Below are positions 27,332 to 39,776 of a stretch of DNA of 64,000 nt, piece after piece. The stretch spans positions 634,572-698,571 of the forward strand of contig JALEGD010000001.1 of NCBI GenBank assembly GCA_022763425.1, given 5' to 3'. Under the pieces are notes generated by a model. It was not told the DNA's origin, did no database searches, and was given only the letters and a program-made list of their open reading frames with translations. The stretch comes from Pelagibacteraceae bacterium. Lineage in GTDB: Bacteria > Pseudomonadota > Alphaproteobacteria > Pelagibacterales > Pelagibacteraceae. Within the stretch, counting starts at the first letter, position 1; each line of letters opens with the position of its first letter. The translations under genes and the position numbers were made by a program.

Positions 27332-28519
27332 ATGTCAAAAGAAAAATTCGATAGAAGTAAACCGCATTGTAACATTGGAACAATCGGACACGTAGACCAT
27401 GGAAAAACTACGTTAACAGCAGCTATTACAAAAGTTATGGCTGATAAGGGTGGAGCAAACTTTGTAGCATATGATCAAATTGATAAAGCTCCAGAAGAAA
27501 AAGAAAGAGGAATTACAATTTCAACAGCACACGTTGAATACGAAACTGAAAAACGTCACTATGCTCACGTTGACTGTCCAGGTCACGCTGATTATGTAAA
27601 AAACATGATTACAGGTGCAGCACAAATGGATGGAGCAATTTTAGTTGTGAATGCTGCTGATGGACCAATGCCTCAAACAAGAGAACATATTCTTTTAGCA
27701 AGACAAGTTGGTGTTCCAGCGATTGTTGTATTTTTAAATAAAGTAGACACTGTACAAGATAAAGAATTATTAGAATTAGTTGAAATGGAAATCAGAGAAC
27801 TATTGACATCATATCAATTTCCAGGAGATACAATTCCAATCATTAAAGGGTCTGCACTAAAAGCAATTGAAGGTGATGCTGAATTAGGAATCAAACCAAT
27901 TGAAGAATTAATGAAGGCGGTTGACGAAACTATTCCTCAACCTGAAAGACCAAAAGATAAACCTTTCCTAATGCCAATTGAAGACGTGTTCTCGATTTCT
28001 GGAAGAGGTACAGTTGTAACTGGAAGAATTGAGCAAGGTGTTGTTAATACTAACGATGAATTAGAAATTATTGGTATTAAAGAAACACAAAAAACGGTTT
28101 GTACTGGAGTTGAGATGTTTAGAAAACTTCTTGATACTGGTGAAGCTGGAGATAACATTGGTGCTTTATTAAGAGGTATTGATAGAGACCAAGTTGAAAG
28201 AGGACAAGTTCTTGCAAAACCTGGTTCAATTAAACCTCACACAAAATTTGAAGCAGAGGCATATATTTTGAAAAAAGAAGAGGGAGGAAGACACACTCCG
28301 TTCTTTTCAAAGTATAGACCTCAGTTTTATTTCAGAACAACTGACGTAACTGGTGAGGTAACATTACCAGAAGGTACTGAAATGATTATGCCTGGAGATA
28401 ACGCTAAGATGACTGTTACTCTAATTAACCCGATTGCAATGAATGATGGTTTGAAGTTTGCAATTCGTGAAGGCGGAAGAACAGTAGGAGCTGGAGTAGT
28501 AACTAAGATTATAGAGTAA
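27332..28519 (+). CDS. tuf: Elongation factor Tu
   Basis: 395 residues. GTPase that delivers aminoacyl-tRNA to the ribosome. G-motifs are GHVDHGKTT (P-loop), [10 protein letters not shown] and NKVDTV; domains II and III follow with [13 protein letters not shown] and the C-terminal [15 protein letters not shown]. It sits between tRNA-Gly and tRNA-Trp, not between fusA and rpsJ, so the str-operon copy is missing from this window and this may be the only tuf. A GGAGAG ribosome-binding site lies upstream. Confidence 0.99.
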   Translation: MSKEKFDRSKPHCNIGTIGHVDHGKTTLTAAITKVMADKGGANFVAYDQIDKAPEEKERGITISTAHVEYETEKRHYAHVDCPGHADYVKNMITGAAQMDGAILVVNAADGPMPQTREHILLARQVGVPAIVVFLNKVDTVQDKELLELVEMEIRELLTSYQFPGDTIPIIKGSALKAIEGDAELGIKPIEELMKAVDETIPQPERPKDKPFLMPIEDVFSISGRGTVVTGRIEQGVVNTNDELEIIGIKETQKTVCTGVEMFRKLLDTGEAGDNIGALLRGIDRDQVERGQVLAKPGSIKPHTKFEAEAYILKKEEGGRHTPFFSKYRPQFYFRTTDVTGEVTLPEGTEMIMPGDNAKMTVTLINPIAMNDGLKFAIREGGRTVGAGVVTKIIE

Positions 28520-28542
28520 GCTTCACTTTGTAACATTAAAGA

Positions 28543-28618
28543 AGGAGTGTAGCTCAATTGGTAGAGTACGGGTCTCCAAAACCCGGGGTTGAGGGTTCAA
28601 GTCCCTCCGCTCCTGCCA
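28543..28618 (+). tRNA. tRNA-Trp (CCA)
   Basis: A 76-nt cloverleaf with acceptor AGGAGTG/CGCTCCT (one T-G pair), discriminator G and encoded CCA. The anticodon stem CGGGT/ACCCG encloses loop CTCCAAA, anticodon CCA. T-loop TTCAAGT. It lies between tuf and secE, a placement also known from other bacteria. No UCA anticodon is seen here, consistent with UGA being used as stop. Confidence 0.97.
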
Positions 28619-28634
28619 ATAAGCTAAAACTAAA

Positions 28635-28817
28635 ATGCAAAACCCTATAAATTTTTTTAGATCTGTAAAACAGGAAGCTTTTAAAATTACTTGGCCATCA
28701 AGAAAAGAAACTTTGATAGGTTCGGTTACAGTGATTTTCATGGCAATCATTGCATCTTTGTTTTTTTTACTTTTAGATCAAATATTTAAATTTGGGTTAG
28801 GGTTTTTAATAGGTTAA
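28635..28817 (+). CDS. secE: Preprotein translocase subunit SecE
   Basis: 60 residues, the short single-span form common outside the enterobacteria (127 in E. coli). The amphipathic N-terminal segment and cytoplasmic KITWPSRKETL motif precede one transmembrane helix (VTVIFMAIIASLFFLLLD). It clamps SecY in the SecYEG channel. It starts 16 nt after tRNA-Trp and lies 3 nt before nusG, the universal secE-nusG pairing. Confidence 0.97.
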   Translation: MQNPINFFRSVKQEAFKITWPSRKETLIGSVTVIFMAIIASLFFLLLDQIFKFGLGFLIG

Positions 28818-28820
28818 GTT

Positions 28821-29345
28821 ATGAAATGGTATATTGTTCAAGCACATGCTAGTGCAGAAAAGAAAGTTTCTGAACAAATCAAAGAAGAGCTTGAAAAAGC
28901 TGATTTAGGTTCAAAGTTTGGTGAAATTCTTGTTCCAACTCAAGATGTTACAGAAATAAAAAAAGGTAAGAGATCTGTGGTAAAGAAAAAGTACTTCCCA
29001 GGTTATATTTTAGTTAAGTTAGATATGACAAATGACGTATATCACTTAATTAAATCATTAAAAAAAGTAAGTGGTTTTTTAGGTCCGCAGGGGAAACCAT
29101 CTCCAATATCAGAGGAAGAAGTTAATAAAATTGTTGGGAACATGGAGGAAAGTGTAGCAAATCCATCCTCATCCATTACTTTCCAAGTTGGTGAGCAAGT
29201 TAAGGTTTGCGACGGCCCATTTGCCTCATTTAATGGCTCAATTGAAGAAATTGATGAAGATAAATCTAGACTTAAGGTCTCTGTTTCTATATTTGGTAGG
29301 CCGACACCGGTGGATTTAGATTATTCACAGGTTGAAAAGGTTTAA
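28821..29345 (+). CDS. nusG: Transcription termination/antitermination factor NusG
   Basis: 174 residues. It binds RNA polymerase and links transcription to Rho or to ribosomal S10. The NGN domain is at the N-terminus (MKWYIVQAHASAEKKV, KRSVVKKKYFPGYILVKLDM) and a KOW domain at the C-terminus (VGEQVKVCDGPFASFNGSIEEID). Standard length. It leads directly into the ribosomal rplKAJL genes. Confidence 0.98.
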   Translation: MKWYIVQAHASAEKKVSEQIKEELEKADLGSKFGEILVPTQDVTEIKKGKRSVVKKKYFPGYILVKLDMTNDVYHLIKSLKKVSGFLGPQGKPSPISEEEVNKIVGNMEESVANPSSSITFQVGEQVKVCDGPFASFNGSIEEIDEDKSRLKVSVSIFGRPTPVDLDYSQVEKV

Positions 29346-29351
29346 AAGATT

Positions 29352-29777
29352 ATGGCAAAAGAAATTGCAGGTTATTTAAAGTTACAAATTAAAGGTGGGC
29401 AAGCTAATCCAGCTCCTCCGGTTGGTCCAGCATTGGGACAAAGAGGAATTAATATAATGGAATTTTGCAAGGCGTTTAACGATAAAACAAAAGATAGAAT
29501 GGGACAACCAGTTCCAGTGGTTATCACAGTTTACAAAGATAAAAAATTTGACTTTGTAATCAAAACTCCACCTGCTTCACATTTAATTAAAGAAGCAATT
29601 AAATTAAAATCTGGATCAAAAGAACCAGGAAGAGTTGTTGTAGGATCAATTACTAAAGAGCAATTAAAAAAAATAGCTGAGGCTAAAATGACAGATCTAA
29701 ATGCTTTTGATATTGAAGAAGCTATTAAAATTATTGCAGGATCTGCAAGATCAATGGGAATTCAAGTTAAGGAATAA
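29352..29777 (+). CDS. rplK: 50S ribosomal protein L11
   Basis: 141 residues (142 in E. coli). It binds the GTPase-associated region of 23S rRNA together with L10. The N-terminal domain shows the Pro-rich [18 protein letters not shown], and the C-terminal RNA-binding domain ends in [12 protein letters not shown]. It lies 6 nt after nusG and 3 nt before rplA. Confidence 0.99.
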   Translation: MAKEIAGYLKLQIKGGQANPAPPVGPALGQRGINIMEFCKAFNDKTKDRMGQPVPVVITVYKDKKFDFVIKTPPASHLIKEAIKLKSGSKEPGRVVVGSITKEQLKKIAEAKMTDLNAFDIEEAIKIIAGSARSMGIQVKE

Positions 29778-29780
29778 TTT

Positions 29781-30476
29781 ATGAAGTCTGTAGAAAAAAA
29801 ATCCAAAAGATTTAAATCACTTTTGAAAGATCTTGATCAGTCTAAATCATATAAAATCGAGGAAGCAGTAAAACTTATAAAAGATAGATCTAAAACAAAA
29901 TTTGTTGAGTCTATTGATTTAAGTTTAAACCTAAATATTGAAAAAACAAAATCAGATCAAACTTTAAGAACTACAGTAGATCTTCCGCATGGAAATGGAA
30001 AAAAGATTTCTGTCGCTGTTATTTGTGCGAATGATAAAATAGATGAAGCTAAATCATCTGGGGCAGAAAAAGTAGGATCTGAAGATTTAGTAGAATCTAT
30101 AAATAATGGAAAAATAGATTTTGATATATTGGTTTGTACACCTGACATGATGTCCAAAGTCGGAAAGTTAGGAAAAGTATTGGGACCAAAAGGTTTAATG
30201 CCAAACCCAAAGTTTGGAACAGTATCTCCAAACATTAAAAAGGCAGTTGAAGATATTAAAAAAGGAAAAGTAGAAATTCGATGTGATAAAGACGGAAATT
30301 TATCTTTATCAATTGGAAGAGCTAACTTTGATGATAAAAAAATTATCGAGAATTATAAAAGTGTTTTAGAAGTTGTGGAAAAAGAAAAACCAACAGGTTC
30401 TAAGGGAAATTTTATAAACTCAGCTCATGTTACTAGTTCAATGGGACCATCAACAAAAGTTGCACTAGGAGCATAA
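29781..30476 (+). CDS. rplA: 50S ribosomal protein L1
   Basis: 231 residues (234 in E. coli). It forms the mobile L1 stalk at the E site and is a classic autogenous repressor of the L11-L1 operon in other bacteria. Recognised by KFVESIDLSLNLNI, RTTVDLPHGNGK, GLMPNPKFGTV and the C-terminal NSAHVTSSMGPS. No L1-binding leader is visible here because rplK follows nusG without space. Confidence 0.99.
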   Translation: MKSVEKKSKRFKSLLKDLDQSKSYKIEEAVKLIKDRSKTKFVESIDLSLNLNIEKTKSDQTLRTTVDLPHGNGKKISVAVICANDKIDEAKSSGAEKVGSEDLVESINNGKIDFDILVCTPDMMSKVGKLGKVLGPKGLMPNPKFGTVSPNIKKAVEDIKKGKVEIRCDKDGNLSLSIGRANFDDKKIIENYKSVLEVVEKEKPTGSKGNFINSAHVTSSMGPSTKVALGA

Positions 30477-30484
30477 TTATTATT

Positions 30485-30997
30485 ATGAATAGATTAGAAA
30501 AAACAAATTACATTAATAATCTAAAAAAAGATCTTGAAGCAAACAATGCAATGATGGTCTATCATTACGAAGGCCTAAACGTTAATCAACTTGATGAATT
30601 AAGAGAAAAAATGAGAGCAGCAGGAGCTTTGCTAAAAGTAACAAAAAATAGAATTACAAAGTTAGCTTTAAAAGAAACGTCTTATTCTGAAGCAGAAAAT
30701 TTATTTACTGGACCTACAGGAGTAGCACTATCAAAAGACCCAATTACTTTAGCAAAAATCTTAGTAAATTTTCAAAAAACTAACGATAAACTCAAAATAG
30801 TTGGTGGGATAATGGACACCAAGCTTTTAGCCCCTTCAGATGTGGCTGAGATTGCGACATTACCGACACTAGATGAGGCGAGAGCTAAAATCGTTGGAAT
30901 TTTACAGGCACCACAGCAAAAATTATTAAGTATTTTACTTGCGCCGGGACGAAAAATAGCTAATTTGGCGCACGCTAAAAGTTTGAAAAAAGATTAA
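30485..30997 (+). CDS. rplJ: 50S ribosomal protein L10
   Basis: 170 residues (165 in E. coli). It anchors the L12 dimers of the stalk. The N-terminal rRNA-binding domain contains [28 protein letters not shown] and [10 protein letters not shown], with the L12-binding helix at the C-terminus. Only 8 nt separate it from rplA, so the long L10 leader that controls this operon in E. coli cannot be present in the gap itself. Confidence 0.98.
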   Translation: MNRLEKTNYINNLKKDLEANNAMMVYHYEGLNVNQLDELREKMRAAGALLKVTKNRITKLALKETSYSEAENLFTGPTGVALSKDPITLAKILVNFQKTNDKLKIVGGIMDTKLLAPSDVAEIATLPTLDEARAKIVGILQAPQQKLLSILLAPGRKIANLAHAKSLKKD

Positions 30998-31016
30998 CCT
31001 CGAGGGAATAAATAAA

Positions 31017-31388
31017 ATGGCAGATCTAAATAAAATTGTTGATGAATTATCAACTCTATCAGTTGTGGAAGCTGCAGAGCTTTCAAAGTTATTAGAAGAA
31101 AAATGGGGCGTAACAGCAGCAGCACCAGTTGCAGCAGCGGCGGCTCCAGCAGCAGGCGGAGCACCAGCAGAAGAAAAAGATGAATTTTCTGTTGTTCTTT
31201 CTGCAGCAGGCGATAACAAAATTGGAGTGATTAAAGAAGTAAGAGCATTTACTGGATTAGGTTTAAAAGAAGCTAAAGATTTAGTTGAAGGTGCTCCAAA
31301 AGAGTTAAAAGCTGGCGTAAATAAAAAAGATGCTGAAGAAGTTAAGAAAAAATTCGAAGCAGCAGGCGCTAAAATAGAACTTAAGTAA
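31017..31388 (+). CDS. rplL: 50S ribosomal protein L7/L12
   Basis: 123 residues. Stalk protein that recruits translation GTPases. The N-terminal dimerisation part ([25 protein letters not shown]) is joined by an Ala/Pro hinge ([18 protein letters not shown]) to the globular C-terminal domain with [17 protein letters not shown]. It is followed by a strong hairpin before rpoB. Confidence 0.99.
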   Translation: MADLNKIVDELSTLSVVEAAELSKLLEEKWGVTAAAPVAAAAAPAAGGAPAEEKDEFSVVLSAAGDNKIGVIKEVRAFTGLGLKEAKDLVEGAPKELKAGVNKKDAEEVKKKFEAAGAKIELK

Positions 31389-31405
31389 CTAACTAGGAAT
31401 TTTAC

Positions 31406-31432
31406 AGCCTGATTAATTTATTTAATCAGGCT
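31406..31432 (+). promoter_or_regulatory. Perfect 11-bp hairpin between rplL and rpoB
   Basis: AGCCTGATTAA (31406-31416) pairs perfectly with TTAATCAGGCT (31422-31432) around a TTTAT loop, 17 nt after the rplL stop and 8 nt before the rpoB ATG. No T run follows, so it is not a complete intrinsic terminator. It may be a partial attenuator, an RNase III-type processing site as known between rplL and rpoB in E. coli, or a structure that sets rpoB translation. No Shine-Dalgarno sequence fits between it and the ATG. Confidence 0.75.
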
Positions 31433-31440
31433 AATTATAT

Positions 31441-34400
31441 ATGGAATTATCGTTTACTGATAAAAAAAAGATCAGAAAAAGTTTTGGTAAGTTAGAAAAT
31501 ATTGTAAACATACCAGACTTAATTGAAGTTCAAAAAAAATCTTACGATAGTTTTTTACAATTTAACGAAGATAATAAGTCAGGATTAGAAAAAGTATTTA
31601 AGGAAGTTTTTCCAATAGAAGACTTTGCTGGCTTGGCAACAATTGAATACGTCAGCTATAGATTTGAAAAAGAAAAGTATGATGTTGAAGAGTGTAAACA
31701 AAGAGGATTAACTTATTCTGCTCCTCTAAAAGCCACGTTAAGATTGGTTGCTTATGATGTAAACGAGGAAGAGCAAACAAAACAAATTCTTTCAGCAAAA
31801 GAACAAGAAGTTTACATGGGTGATCTTCCGTTAATGACACCTCGAGGTACGTTTGTTGTTAACGGTATTGAAAGAGTAGTAGTAAACCAAATGCACCGAA
31901 GCCCAGGAATTTTCTTAGATCATGATAAAGGAAAAGGACATTCAAGTGGAAAACTTTTGTTTAATTGCAGGGTAATTCCATACAGAGGGTCTTGGTTGGA
32001 TTTTGAATACGATATAAAAGATATTTTATATTTTAGAATTGATAGAAAGAAAAAAATCCCATCAACTACTTTATTAATGGCTCTTGGTTACCCAAGAGAT
32101 GAATTGTTAAATTTATTTCATGAAAAAATTAAATTTGATTTTGTTGATAAAGATAAACTTAAAACTAAATTTATTCCACAAAGATACAAAAATTATAAAT
32201 TAAAACATGATCTTGTAAATGCTGATAATAATAAAAAAATTTTAAAAGAAGGCACCAAGGTAAATATTCCTATAGCAATGAAATTGCAAAAAGAAGGTCT
32301 TAAAAATATTTTTGCATCATTAGAAGAAGTTCATGGAAGATATTTTGCTGATGATATCTTCAATGAAAAAACCGGTGAAGTTTACTTTGAATCTGGGGAT
32401 GAAGTTACCGAAGAAAGTTTAGAAAAATTAAAAGCGTTAAATATTAAATCTTTTTATTTATCTGAAATTGATGGTTTAAATATTGGTTCTTACTTAAGAA
32501 ATACTTTGATTGTAGACAAAAATAATACTGCTGATGAAGCGGTAATGGATATATATAGAATTTTAAGACCAGGAGAGCCTCCTACATTAGAAACATCAAG
32601 GAATTTATTTAATAATTTATTTTTTAATAATACTAGATACGATCTTTCAGATGTTGGAAGAGTTAAATTAAACTCTAGACTAGATTTAGACTGCGATCCA
32701 AAAATTACTGTATTGAGAAAAGAGGATATTCTCAAAATAGCAGAAACAATGCTTAGATTAAAAGATGGAAAAGAAGAAGTTGATGATATTGACCATCTTG
32801 GAAACAGAAGAGTTAGATCTGTAGGAGAACTTGTAGAAAATCAATTTAGAATAGGTCTTGTTAGAATGGAAAGAGCTATTAAAGAAAAAATGTCCTCAGT
32901 TGAAATCGATACTGTGATGCCACAAGATTTGATTAACTCAAAACCAATTGCAGCATCTTTAAAAGAATTTTATGGTACATCTCAATTATCTCAATTTATG
33001 GATCAAACTAACCCATTATCTGAGATTACACATAAAAGAAGAGTTTCAGCCTTAGGTCCAGGGGGTTTAACTAGAGAAAGAGCTGGCTTTGAAGTACGTG
33101 ACGTTCACCCAACGCATTATGGAAGAATTTGCCCAATCGAAACTCCAGAGGGACCAAACATTGGTTTAATTAACAGTTTAGCAACATACTCGAGAGTAAA
33201 TAAATATGGTTTTATCGAAAGCCCATACCGATCTGTAAAAAATGGAAAAGTTACAAAAGAAATTCATTATTTGTCTGCTATGGAAGAAGGAAGATATATA
33301 ATTGCGCAGGCAAACTCAGTACTAAATACCGATGGAACTTTTAAAGATGAACTTGTTTCATGCAGAAGAAATCTTGGTTTTGAATTGGCTAAACCAGAAA
33401 ACATAGACTTTATGGACGTATCTCCTAAGCAGGTTGTTTCAGTTGCTTCAGCTTTAATCCCATTTTTAGAAAATGATGATGCGAATAGAGCATTAATGGG
33501 ATCTAATATGATGAGACAAGCAGTTCCTTTAATTAAAAATGAGTCTCCTTTAGTTGGAACTGGAATTGAAAAAGATGTAGCCTTAGATTCAGGCGCAACA
33601 ATTATTGCAAAAAGAGATGGTGTAGTAGAAAAAATTGATGGAAAAAGAATAGTTGTAAAAGCAACATCTGATAAAGATTTAACAAAATCAGGTGTCGATA
33701 TTTATAATTTATTAAAATTCCAAAGATCAAATCAAAATACATGCATCAACCAAAGACCTTTGGTTAAAGTTGGCGATGTAATCAAAAAAGGTGATGTGAT
33801 TGCTGATGGACCATCAACTCAACTTGGCGAATTAGCTCTTGGTAAAAATGTTACTGTAGCATTTATGCCTTGGCTTGGTTACAATTTTGAAGATTCTATT
33901 TTAATATCAGAAAGATGTGTTTCTGATGATGTGTTTACGTCTATTCATATTGAAGAATATGAGGTTATGGCAAGGGATACGAAATTAGGTCCTGAAGAAA
34001 TTACAAGAGATATTCCTAACACTAGTGAAGAGGCTCTACGTAACCTTGATGAGTCAGGAATTGTATATGTGGGCGCTGAAGTAAAGCCTGGAGATATTTT
34101 AGTTGGAAAGCTTACACCTAAAGGAGATACAAAAGTTTCATCGGAAGAAAAGTTATTAAGATCTATTTTTGGAGAAAAAGCAACTGACGTAAGAGATACA
34201 TCATTAAAAATGCCATCAGGAACAGGTGGTACTGTTGTTGAAGTTAGAGTGTTTAATAGACATGGAATTGAAAAAGATGAAAGAGCTTTATCAATTGAAA
34301 AATCTGAAATTGAAGCTGTAATGTCGGATAAGCAAGCTGAGGAAAGTATTTTAGAATTAAATATAAAAATTAGAGCTCAACAGATTTTATCTAAAACAAG

Positions 34401-35517
34401 TTTAACTGAAGACTACAAGACTTTTTCAAAAGGAAGCAAATTAAGTGATGATGAAGTTAGAACATTATCTTTATCAGATATATTCAAACTAAAACTAGAT
34501 GATGCAAAATCAAATGAAGATTTATCTGCATTGAAAGAGCAGTATAATAAGGCAAAAAAAGATATCCAATCAAGATTTGAAGACAAGGTTGATAAGATTG
34601 AAAGGGGCGATGAATTATTACCTGGTGTGATGAAAATGGTAAAAGTTTTTGTAGCCATGAAAAGAAAACTTCAGCCTGGTGATAAAATGGCTGGTCGACA
34701 TGGAAATAAAGGTGTTATTAGCAGAATAGTTCCTGTTGAAGACATGCCTTATATGGCTAACGGAAAACCGGTTGATGTTTGTTTAAATCCACTTGGTGTT
34801 CCAAGTCGTATGAACGTAGGTCAAATTTTAGAAACTCATTTAGGTTGGGCATGCTCCGAGTTAGGTGAAAAAGTTAATAAATTATACAACGAATATAAAG
34901 CTAAACAAAAAACATTTGAACAAGCAAAAGACGCGCTTGGTAAGATTTATAACAATAGTGAAATTGAGAAAGAAATTAAAAAATTAAAAGAAGATGAAAC
35001 CAAAGATCTTCTTCACAATTTATCAAATGGAGTTCCTATTGCTACTCCAGTCTTCGACGGCGCAAGCGTTGAAGATGTAACGAGAATGTTAAAGTTTGCA
35101 GATTTACCGGAGAGTGGCCAAACGACATTATTTGATGGAAGAACTGGTGAAAAATTTGATAGAGAAGTGACAGTGGGTATTATTTATATGCTGAAACTTT
35201 ATCACATGGTTGATGATAAAATTCATGCAAGATCAACTGGACCTTATAGTTTAGTCACACAACAACCTCTTGGTGGTAAAGCTCAGTTTGGTGGCCAAAG
35301 ATTTGGAGAAATGGAAGTTTGGGCCCTCGAAGCATATGGAGCTGCTTACACATTACAAGAAATTTTAACGGTCAAATCAGATGATGTTGCAGGTAGAACA
35401 AAAGTTTATGAAACAATTGTAAAAGGTGATGATGATTTTGAATCTGGTATTCCAGAGTCGTTTAACGTTTTGGTAAAAGAAATTAGATCATTAGCATTAA
35501 ATCTGGAGTTAAATTAA
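31441..35517 (+). CDS. rpoB: DNA-directed RNA polymerase subunit beta
   Basis: 1358 residues (1342 in E. coli). It forms one half of the polymerase catalytic cleft. The rifampicin region is present as [29 protein letters not shown]; fork and flap segments include [38 protein letters not shown] and the C-terminal [25 protein letters not shown]. Its stop and the rpoC start share one base (TAATG), which suits equimolar synthesis. Confidence 0.99.
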   Translation: MELSFTDKKKIRKSFGKLENIVNIPDLIEVQKKSYDSFLQFNEDNKSGLEKVFKEVFPIEDFAGLATIEYVSYRFEKEKYDVEECKQRGLTYSAPLKATLRLVAYDVNEEEQTKQILSAKEQEVYMGDLPLMTPRGTFVVNGIERVVVNQMHRSPGIFLDHDKGKGHSSGKLLFNCRVIPYRGSWLDFEYDIKDILYFRIDRKKKIPSTTLLMALGYPRDELLNLFHEKIKFDFVDKDKLKTKFIPQRYKNYKLKHDLVNADNNKKILKEGTKVNIPIAMKLQKEGLKNIFASLEEVHGRYFADDIFNEKTGEVYFESGDEVTEESLEKLKALNIKSFYLSEIDGLNIGSYLRNTLIVDKNNTADEAVMDIYRILRPGEPPTLETSRNLFNNLFFNNTRYDLSDVGRVKLNSRLDLDCDPKITVLRKEDILKIAETMLRLKDGKEEVDDIDHLGNRRVRSVGELVENQFRIGLVRMERAIKEKMSSVEIDTVMPQDLINSKPIAASLKEFYGTSQLSQFMDQTNPLSEITHKRRVSALGPGGLTRERAGFEVRDVHPTHYGRICPIETPEGPNIGLINSLATYSRVNKYGFIESPYRSVKNGKVTKEIHYLSAMEEGRYIIAQANSVLNTDGTFKDELVSCRRNLGFELAKPENIDFMDVSPKQVVSVASALIPFLENDDANRALMGSNMMRQAVPLIKNESPLVGTGIEKDVALDSGATIIAKRDGVVEKIDGKRIVVKATSDKDLTKSGVDIYNLLKFQRSNQNTCINQRPLVKVGDVIKKGDVIADGPSTQLGELALGKNVTVAFMPWLGYNFEDSILISERCVSDDVFTSIHIEEYEVMARDTKLGPEEITRDIPNTSEEALRNLDESGIVYVGAEVKPGDILVGKLTPKGDTKVSSEEKLLRSIFGEKATDVRDTSLKMPSGTGGTVVEVRVFNRHGIEKDERALSIEKSEIEAVMSDKQAEESILELNIKIRAQQILSKTSLTEDYKTFSKGSKLSDDEVRTLSLSDIFKLKLDDAKSNEDLSALKEQYNKAKKDIQSRFEDKVDKIERGDELLPGVMKMVKVFVAMKRKLQPGDKMAGRHGNKGVISRIVPVEDMPYMANGKPVDVCLNPLGVPSRMNVGQILETHLGWACSELGEKVNKLYNEYKAKQKTFEQAKDALGKIYNNSEIEKEIKKLKEDETKDLLHNLSNGVPIATPVFDGASVEDVTRMLKFADLPESGQTTLFDGRTGEKFDREVTVGIIYMLKLYHMVDDKIHARSTGPYSLVTQQPLGGKAQFGGQRFGEMEVWALEAYGAAYTLQEILTVKSDDVAGRTKVYETIVKGDDDFESGIPESFNVLVKEIRSLALNLELN

Positions 35518-38500
35518 TGAGTAAAGAACTAACAAATTTATTTTCAAAAAAAGTTAATAAACAAGACTTTTCTAAAATTAAAATTTCATTAGCAAGTCCA
35601 GAAAAAATAAGATCCTGGTCATTTGGTGAAATAAAGAAACCAGAGACTATTAATTATAGAACTTTCAAACCTGAAAAAGATGGTCTTTTCTGTGCAAGAA
35701 TTTTTGGACCAGTTAAAGATTACGAATGTTTATGTGGAAAATACAAAGGAATGAAATTCAGAGGTATTATTTGTGAAAAATGTGGAACTGAAATTACTAA
35801 ATCCAATGTTCGAAGAGAAAGAATGGGACATATTGAATTATCTACTCCTGTGTCACACATTTGGTTTTTGAAATCTTTACCAAGTCGAATAGCATTATCA
35901 CTAGATTTAAAATTAAAAGATTTAGAAAAAGTTTTATACTATGAAAACTTTATTGTCATTGAACCCGGTCTTACAAAATTAGAAAAAAATCAGATTATTT
36001 CAGAAGAAGAGTTTTTGAAAGCACAAGATGAATACGGCGAAGACCAATTCTCTGCTGGTATTGGTGCTGCAGCGATTAGAGAATGCTTGGCTAATATTGA
36101 TGTTGAGGCAGAGAGAGATAAATTAAGAGAAGATATAAAAACAATTAATTCAAAAGTTGTTTTAGAAAAAACTATAAAAAGATTAAAGCTAATAGAATCT
36201 TTTGCAGATTCAGGGAATAAACCAGAGTGGATGGTACTTACAACATTGCCAGTAATTCCACCAGAGCTAAGACCTTTAGTTCCTTTAGATGGTGGTAGAT
36301 TTGCAACATCAGATCTAAACGATCTGTACAGAAGAGTTATAAATAGAAATAACCGATTAGGAAGACTGATGGACCTTAGAGCTCCTGATATTATTGTAAG
36401 AAATGAAAAAAGAATGCTTCAAGAGTCAGTGGATGCATTATTTGACAATGGTAGAAGAGGAAGAGTGATTACTGGAACAGGCAAAAGACCATTAAAGTCT
36501 TTAGCTGAAATGTTAAAAGGTAAACAAGGAAGATTTAGACAAAACTTACTTGGTAAACGAGTAGATTACTCTGGAAGATCAGTAATTGTTGCCGGACCTG
36601 AATTAAAACTTCATCAATGTGGTTTACCAAAGAAAATGGCTTTAGAGTTATTTAAACCTTTTGTTTATGCAAGATTAGATAAATTAGGTTACGCTACAAC
36701 AATTAAACAAGCAAAAAAAATTGTTGAAAAAGAAAAGCAAGAAGTTTGGGATATTTTAGATCATGTAATTAGACAACATCCAATTTTATTAAATAGAGCT
36801 CCAACACTTCACAGACTAGGTGTTCAAGCTTTTGAACCTATTCTAACTGAAGGTAAAGCAATTCAATTACACCCATTAGTTTGTGCTGCATTTAACGCTG
36901 ACTTTGATGGTGACCAAATGGCAGTACACGTACCTTTGAGTATTGAAGCGCAACTTGAGGCAAGGGTGTTAATGATGTCAACGAATAATATTTTACATCC
37001 TGCCAACGGAAAACCGATCATTGTTCCTTCGCAAGATATGGTATTAGGAATTTATTATTTATCACAAGAGCCACTTGGTAAAAAAGAAGACAAGCCTCAA
37101 GGATACTTTTTAAATACTGACCAAATTATGCTTGCGTTAGAAAGTGGTGATATCAATATTCATACCAAAATAGTCTCAAGATTTGAAACCAAAGATGAAG
37201 ATGGAAATCAAAAGTTTTTAAAATACACAAGTACTGCTGGAAGATTTTTATTGGCAAACGTATTACCCAAAAACAAAAGTATTAAATTTGATTTAGTAAA
37301 TAGAGTACTTGCAAAAAAACAAATATCAGAAGTTATAGATGTTGTATTTAGATTCTGTGGTCAAAAAGAAACAGTTATTTTCTGTGATAAAATCATGGCA
37401 CTTGGTTTTAAAAATGCGTTTAAAGCAGGTATTTCATTTGGAAAAGATGATCTAATCATTCCAGAAAGTAAAGAGACAATTATTTCTGAAGCAAAAAAAA
37501 TGGTTGAAGAATACGAAAACCAATATGCTGAAGGATTAATAACAAGAGGTGAAAAATACAATAAAGTTATCGATCAATGGTCTAAGTGTACTGACAAAAT
37601 TGCATCTGAAATGATGGAAATTATCTCAAGTCCTCAACAAGATAAAGACGGAAGAGTAAAATCAAATTCAGTATTTATGATGGCAGATTCTGGTGCGAGA
37701 GGATCACCTGCTCAAATGAAACAGTTAGCTGGTATGAGGGGTTTAATGGCAAAACCTTCAGGTGAAATTATTGAAACTCCAATTATTTCAAACTTTAAAG
37801 AGGGTTTAACTATTTTAGAGTATTTCACATCAACACACGGAGCACGTAAAGGTCTTGCTGATACCGCCTTGAAGACTGCAAACTCTGGGTATTTAACTAG
37901 AAGACTGTGCGATGTATCTCAGGATGTTATTATTAATGAAAAAGATTGCGGTTCCAAAAAATCAATAACAATTTCTGAAATTATTGAAGGTGGAAACGTT
38001 GTTGTAAGCTTATCTGAAAGAGCATTAGGTAGAAATGCTGCAGAAGATATTAAAAACGCTCTTACGGGTGAAGTTATCGTTAAAAAAAATCAAATGATTG
38101 ATGAATTTAAGTGTGAAGATATTGAAGCTGCTGGAGTTAAAAGTTGTAATGTTTATTCAGTAATGACCTGTGAAAGTAATCAAGGAGTTTGTTCAAAGTG
38201 TTATGGTAGAGATTTAGCCAGAGGTATTCCGGTATCTATAGGAGAGTGCGTTGGAATGATTGCAGCACAATCAATTGGAGAGCCTGGTACTCAGTTAACA
38301 ATGAGAACTTTCCACGTTGGTGGAACTGCGCAAATTAAAGACGATTCATCTATAACAGCACCAGATGTTGGAACATTAAAAATATCTAATAAAAACTTAG
38401 TTGAAGACTCAAGTAAAAACTTAATCATCATGGGAAGAAACATCGAATTAACCCTTGAAAAAGATGGTGTAGTTTTCGCGTCGTTTAAAGTTCCGTATGG

Positions 38501-39692
38501 TTCAAAGTTGTATGTTAAGCCAGATGAACAAGTTAAAAAAGGACAAAAAATTTGCGACTGGGATCCATATACAGTACCGGTTATTGCTGAGACATCTGGA
38601 ATTGCAAATTATGTTGATCTAGTTGATGCAGTATCTATTGCAGACAAGACTGATGAAGCAACAGGTATTTCATCTAAAATAGTTTTAGATTGGAGATCTC
38701 AGTCTAAAAATTTAGATTTAAAACCTAGAATTACTTTGAGAGATAGCAAAGACAAAGTGGTTTTAAAAGCAGATGGAAATGAAGCTAGATATTATTTATC
38801 TCCTGAAACGATTTTATCAGTGGCAGATGGAGATAAAGTGAACGCAGGAGATGTGTTAGCAAGATTGCCAAAAGCAACTTCAAAAACTAAAGATATTACC
38901 GGAGGCTTACCAAGAGTTGCCGAATTATTTGAAGCTAGAAAACCAAAAGATGGTGCGATAATTGCTGAAAATGATGGTGAAATTATTTTTGGAAAAGAAA
39001 TTAGAGGTAAGCAAAAAATTACTATTAAAGGAAAAGATGGAATAGAGTCTAATTATTTGATCCCTAAAGGAAAGCAAATCAATTACAATCCTGGTGAAAA
39101 AATTACAAAAGGTGAATATTTGTTAGACGGAAGTCCAGCACCACATGATATTTTAAGAATATTAGGAATAGAAGCGCTAACAGATTACTTTGTTAACGAA
39201 GTTCAAGATGTTTATCGATTACAAGGTGTTGTGATTAACGATAAGCATATCGAGGTTATTTTAAGACAAATGTTAAGAAAATTAGAAGTTAAAGATCCTG
39301 GGGAGAGTAGTTTATTAGCAGGTGAGGTGATGGATAAAATAGATGCTAAACATTTAAACGCTAAATTAAAAGAAGAAGGTAAAAAACAAATAGAATTTGA
39401 TCCTGTAATGCTTGGTATTACAAAAGCTTCATTACAAACTAAATCATTTATATCTGCAGCTTCCTTCCAAGAAACTACTCGTGTATTAACTGATGCTTCA
39501 ATTAAAGGAAAAGCTGATGATTTAATGGGATTAAAAGAAAACGTGATTGTAGGTCGATTAATTCCAGCAGGTAGCGGAAAAAGCAGACAAAAATACAATA
39601 AAATTGCCAAGGACAAAGACATTGAGCTTCAAAATAAGATGGCTGCTGAAGCAATTACCTCTGAGACTGAAGAACAGCCAGCAGAGGTCTAA
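35517..39692 (+). CDS. rpoC: DNA-directed RNA polymerase subunit beta'
   Basis: 1391 residues (1407 in E. coli). It carries the catalytic Mg-binding motif [12 protein letters not shown]. The N-terminal zinc ribbon has CLCGKY and CEKCG, the second zinc site uses [13 protein letters not shown], and the trigger-loop and bridge-helix region ([23 protein letters not shown]) is intact. The C-terminal tail is short and acidic (ETEEQPAEV). It ends the rplKAJL-rpoBC group; 169 nt of spacer to rpsL follow. Confidence 0.99.
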   Translation: MSKELTNLFSKKVNKQDFSKIKISLASPEKIRSWSFGEIKKPETINYRTFKPEKDGLFCARIFGPVKDYECLCGKYKGMKFRGIICEKCGTEITKSNVRRERMGHIELSTPVSHIWFLKSLPSRIALSLDLKLKDLEKVLYYENFIVIEPGLTKLEKNQIISEEEFLKAQDEYGEDQFSAGIGAAAIRECLANIDVEAERDKLREDIKTINSKVVLEKTIKRLKLIESFADSGNKPEWMVLTTLPVIPPELRPLVPLDGGRFATSDLNDLYRRVINRNNRLGRLMDLRAPDIIVRNEKRMLQESVDALFDNGRRGRVITGTGKRPLKSLAEMLKGKQGRFRQNLLGKRVDYSGRSVIVAGPELKLHQCGLPKKMALELFKPFVYARLDKLGYATTIKQAKKIVEKEKQEVWDILDHVIRQHPILLNRAPTLHRLGVQAFEPILTEGKAIQLHPLVCAAFNADFDGDQMAVHVPLSIEAQLEARVLMMSTNNILHPANGKPIIVPSQDMVLGIYYLSQEPLGKKEDKPQGYFLNTDQIMLALESGDINIHTKIVSRFETKDEDGNQKFLKYTSTAGRFLLANVLPKNKSIKFDLVNRVLAKKQISEVIDVVFRFCGQKETVIFCDKIMALGFKNAFKAGISFGKDDLIIPESKETIISEAKKMVEEYENQYAEGLITRGEKYNKVIDQWSKCTDKIASEMMEIISSPQQDKDGRVKSNSVFMMADSGARGSPAQMKQLAGMRGLMAKPSGEIIETPIISNFKEGLTILEYFTSTHGARKGLADTALKTANSGYLTRRLCDVSQDVIINEKDCGSKKSITISEIIEGGNVVVSLSERALGRNAAEDIKNALTGEVIVKKNQMIDEFKCEDIEAAGVKSCNVYSVMTCESNQGVCSKCYGRDLARGIPVSIGECVGMIAAQSIGEPGTQLTMRTFHVGGTAQIKDDSSITAPDVGTLKISNKNLVEDSSKNLIIMGRNIELTLEKDGVVFASFKVPYGSKLYVKPDEQVKKGQKICDWDPYTVPVIAETSGIANYVDLVDAVSIADKTDEATGISSKIVLDWRSQSKNLDLKPRITLRDSKDKVVLKADGNEARYYLSPETILSVADGDKVNAGDVLARLPKATSKTKDITGGLPRVAELFEARKPKDGAIIAENDGEIIFGKEIRGKQKITIKGKDGIESNYLIPKGKQINYNPGEKITKGEYLLDGSPAPHDILRILGIEALTDYFVNEVQDVYRLQGVVINDKHIEVILRQMLRKLEVKDPGESSLLAGEVMDKIDAKHLNAKLKEEGKKQIEFDPVMLGITKASLQTKSFISAASFQETTRVLTDASIKGKADDLMGLKENVIVGRLIPAGSGKSRQKYNKIAKDKDIELQNKMAAEAITSETEEQPAEV

Positions 39693-39741
39693 TAGCCTTT
39701 AAAATTAACGATTTTTTTACATTAAATCACACACGCAATTG

Positions 39742-39770
39742 TTGACGTTCTTAAAATAATCAGTATTAAT
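39742..39770 (+). promoter_or_regulatory. Promoter of the rpsL operon
   Basis: TTGACG (39742-39747; five of six) and ATTAAT (39765-39770) are separated by 17 nt; TATTAA one base earlier is an equivalent -10 at 16 nt. It lies in the largest gap of the ribosomal region and would start transcription near 39777, giving a leader of about 85 nt before rpsL. It is the only promoter-size gap ahead of 25 tightly packed genes. Confidence 0.7.
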
Positions 39771-39776
39771 AGCGCA

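Noticed and set aside
39693-39740. Terminator after rpoC
   Set aside because: A run of seven T residues near 39712 is preceded only by a weak AT stem (AAAAT/ATTTT); too weak to call.
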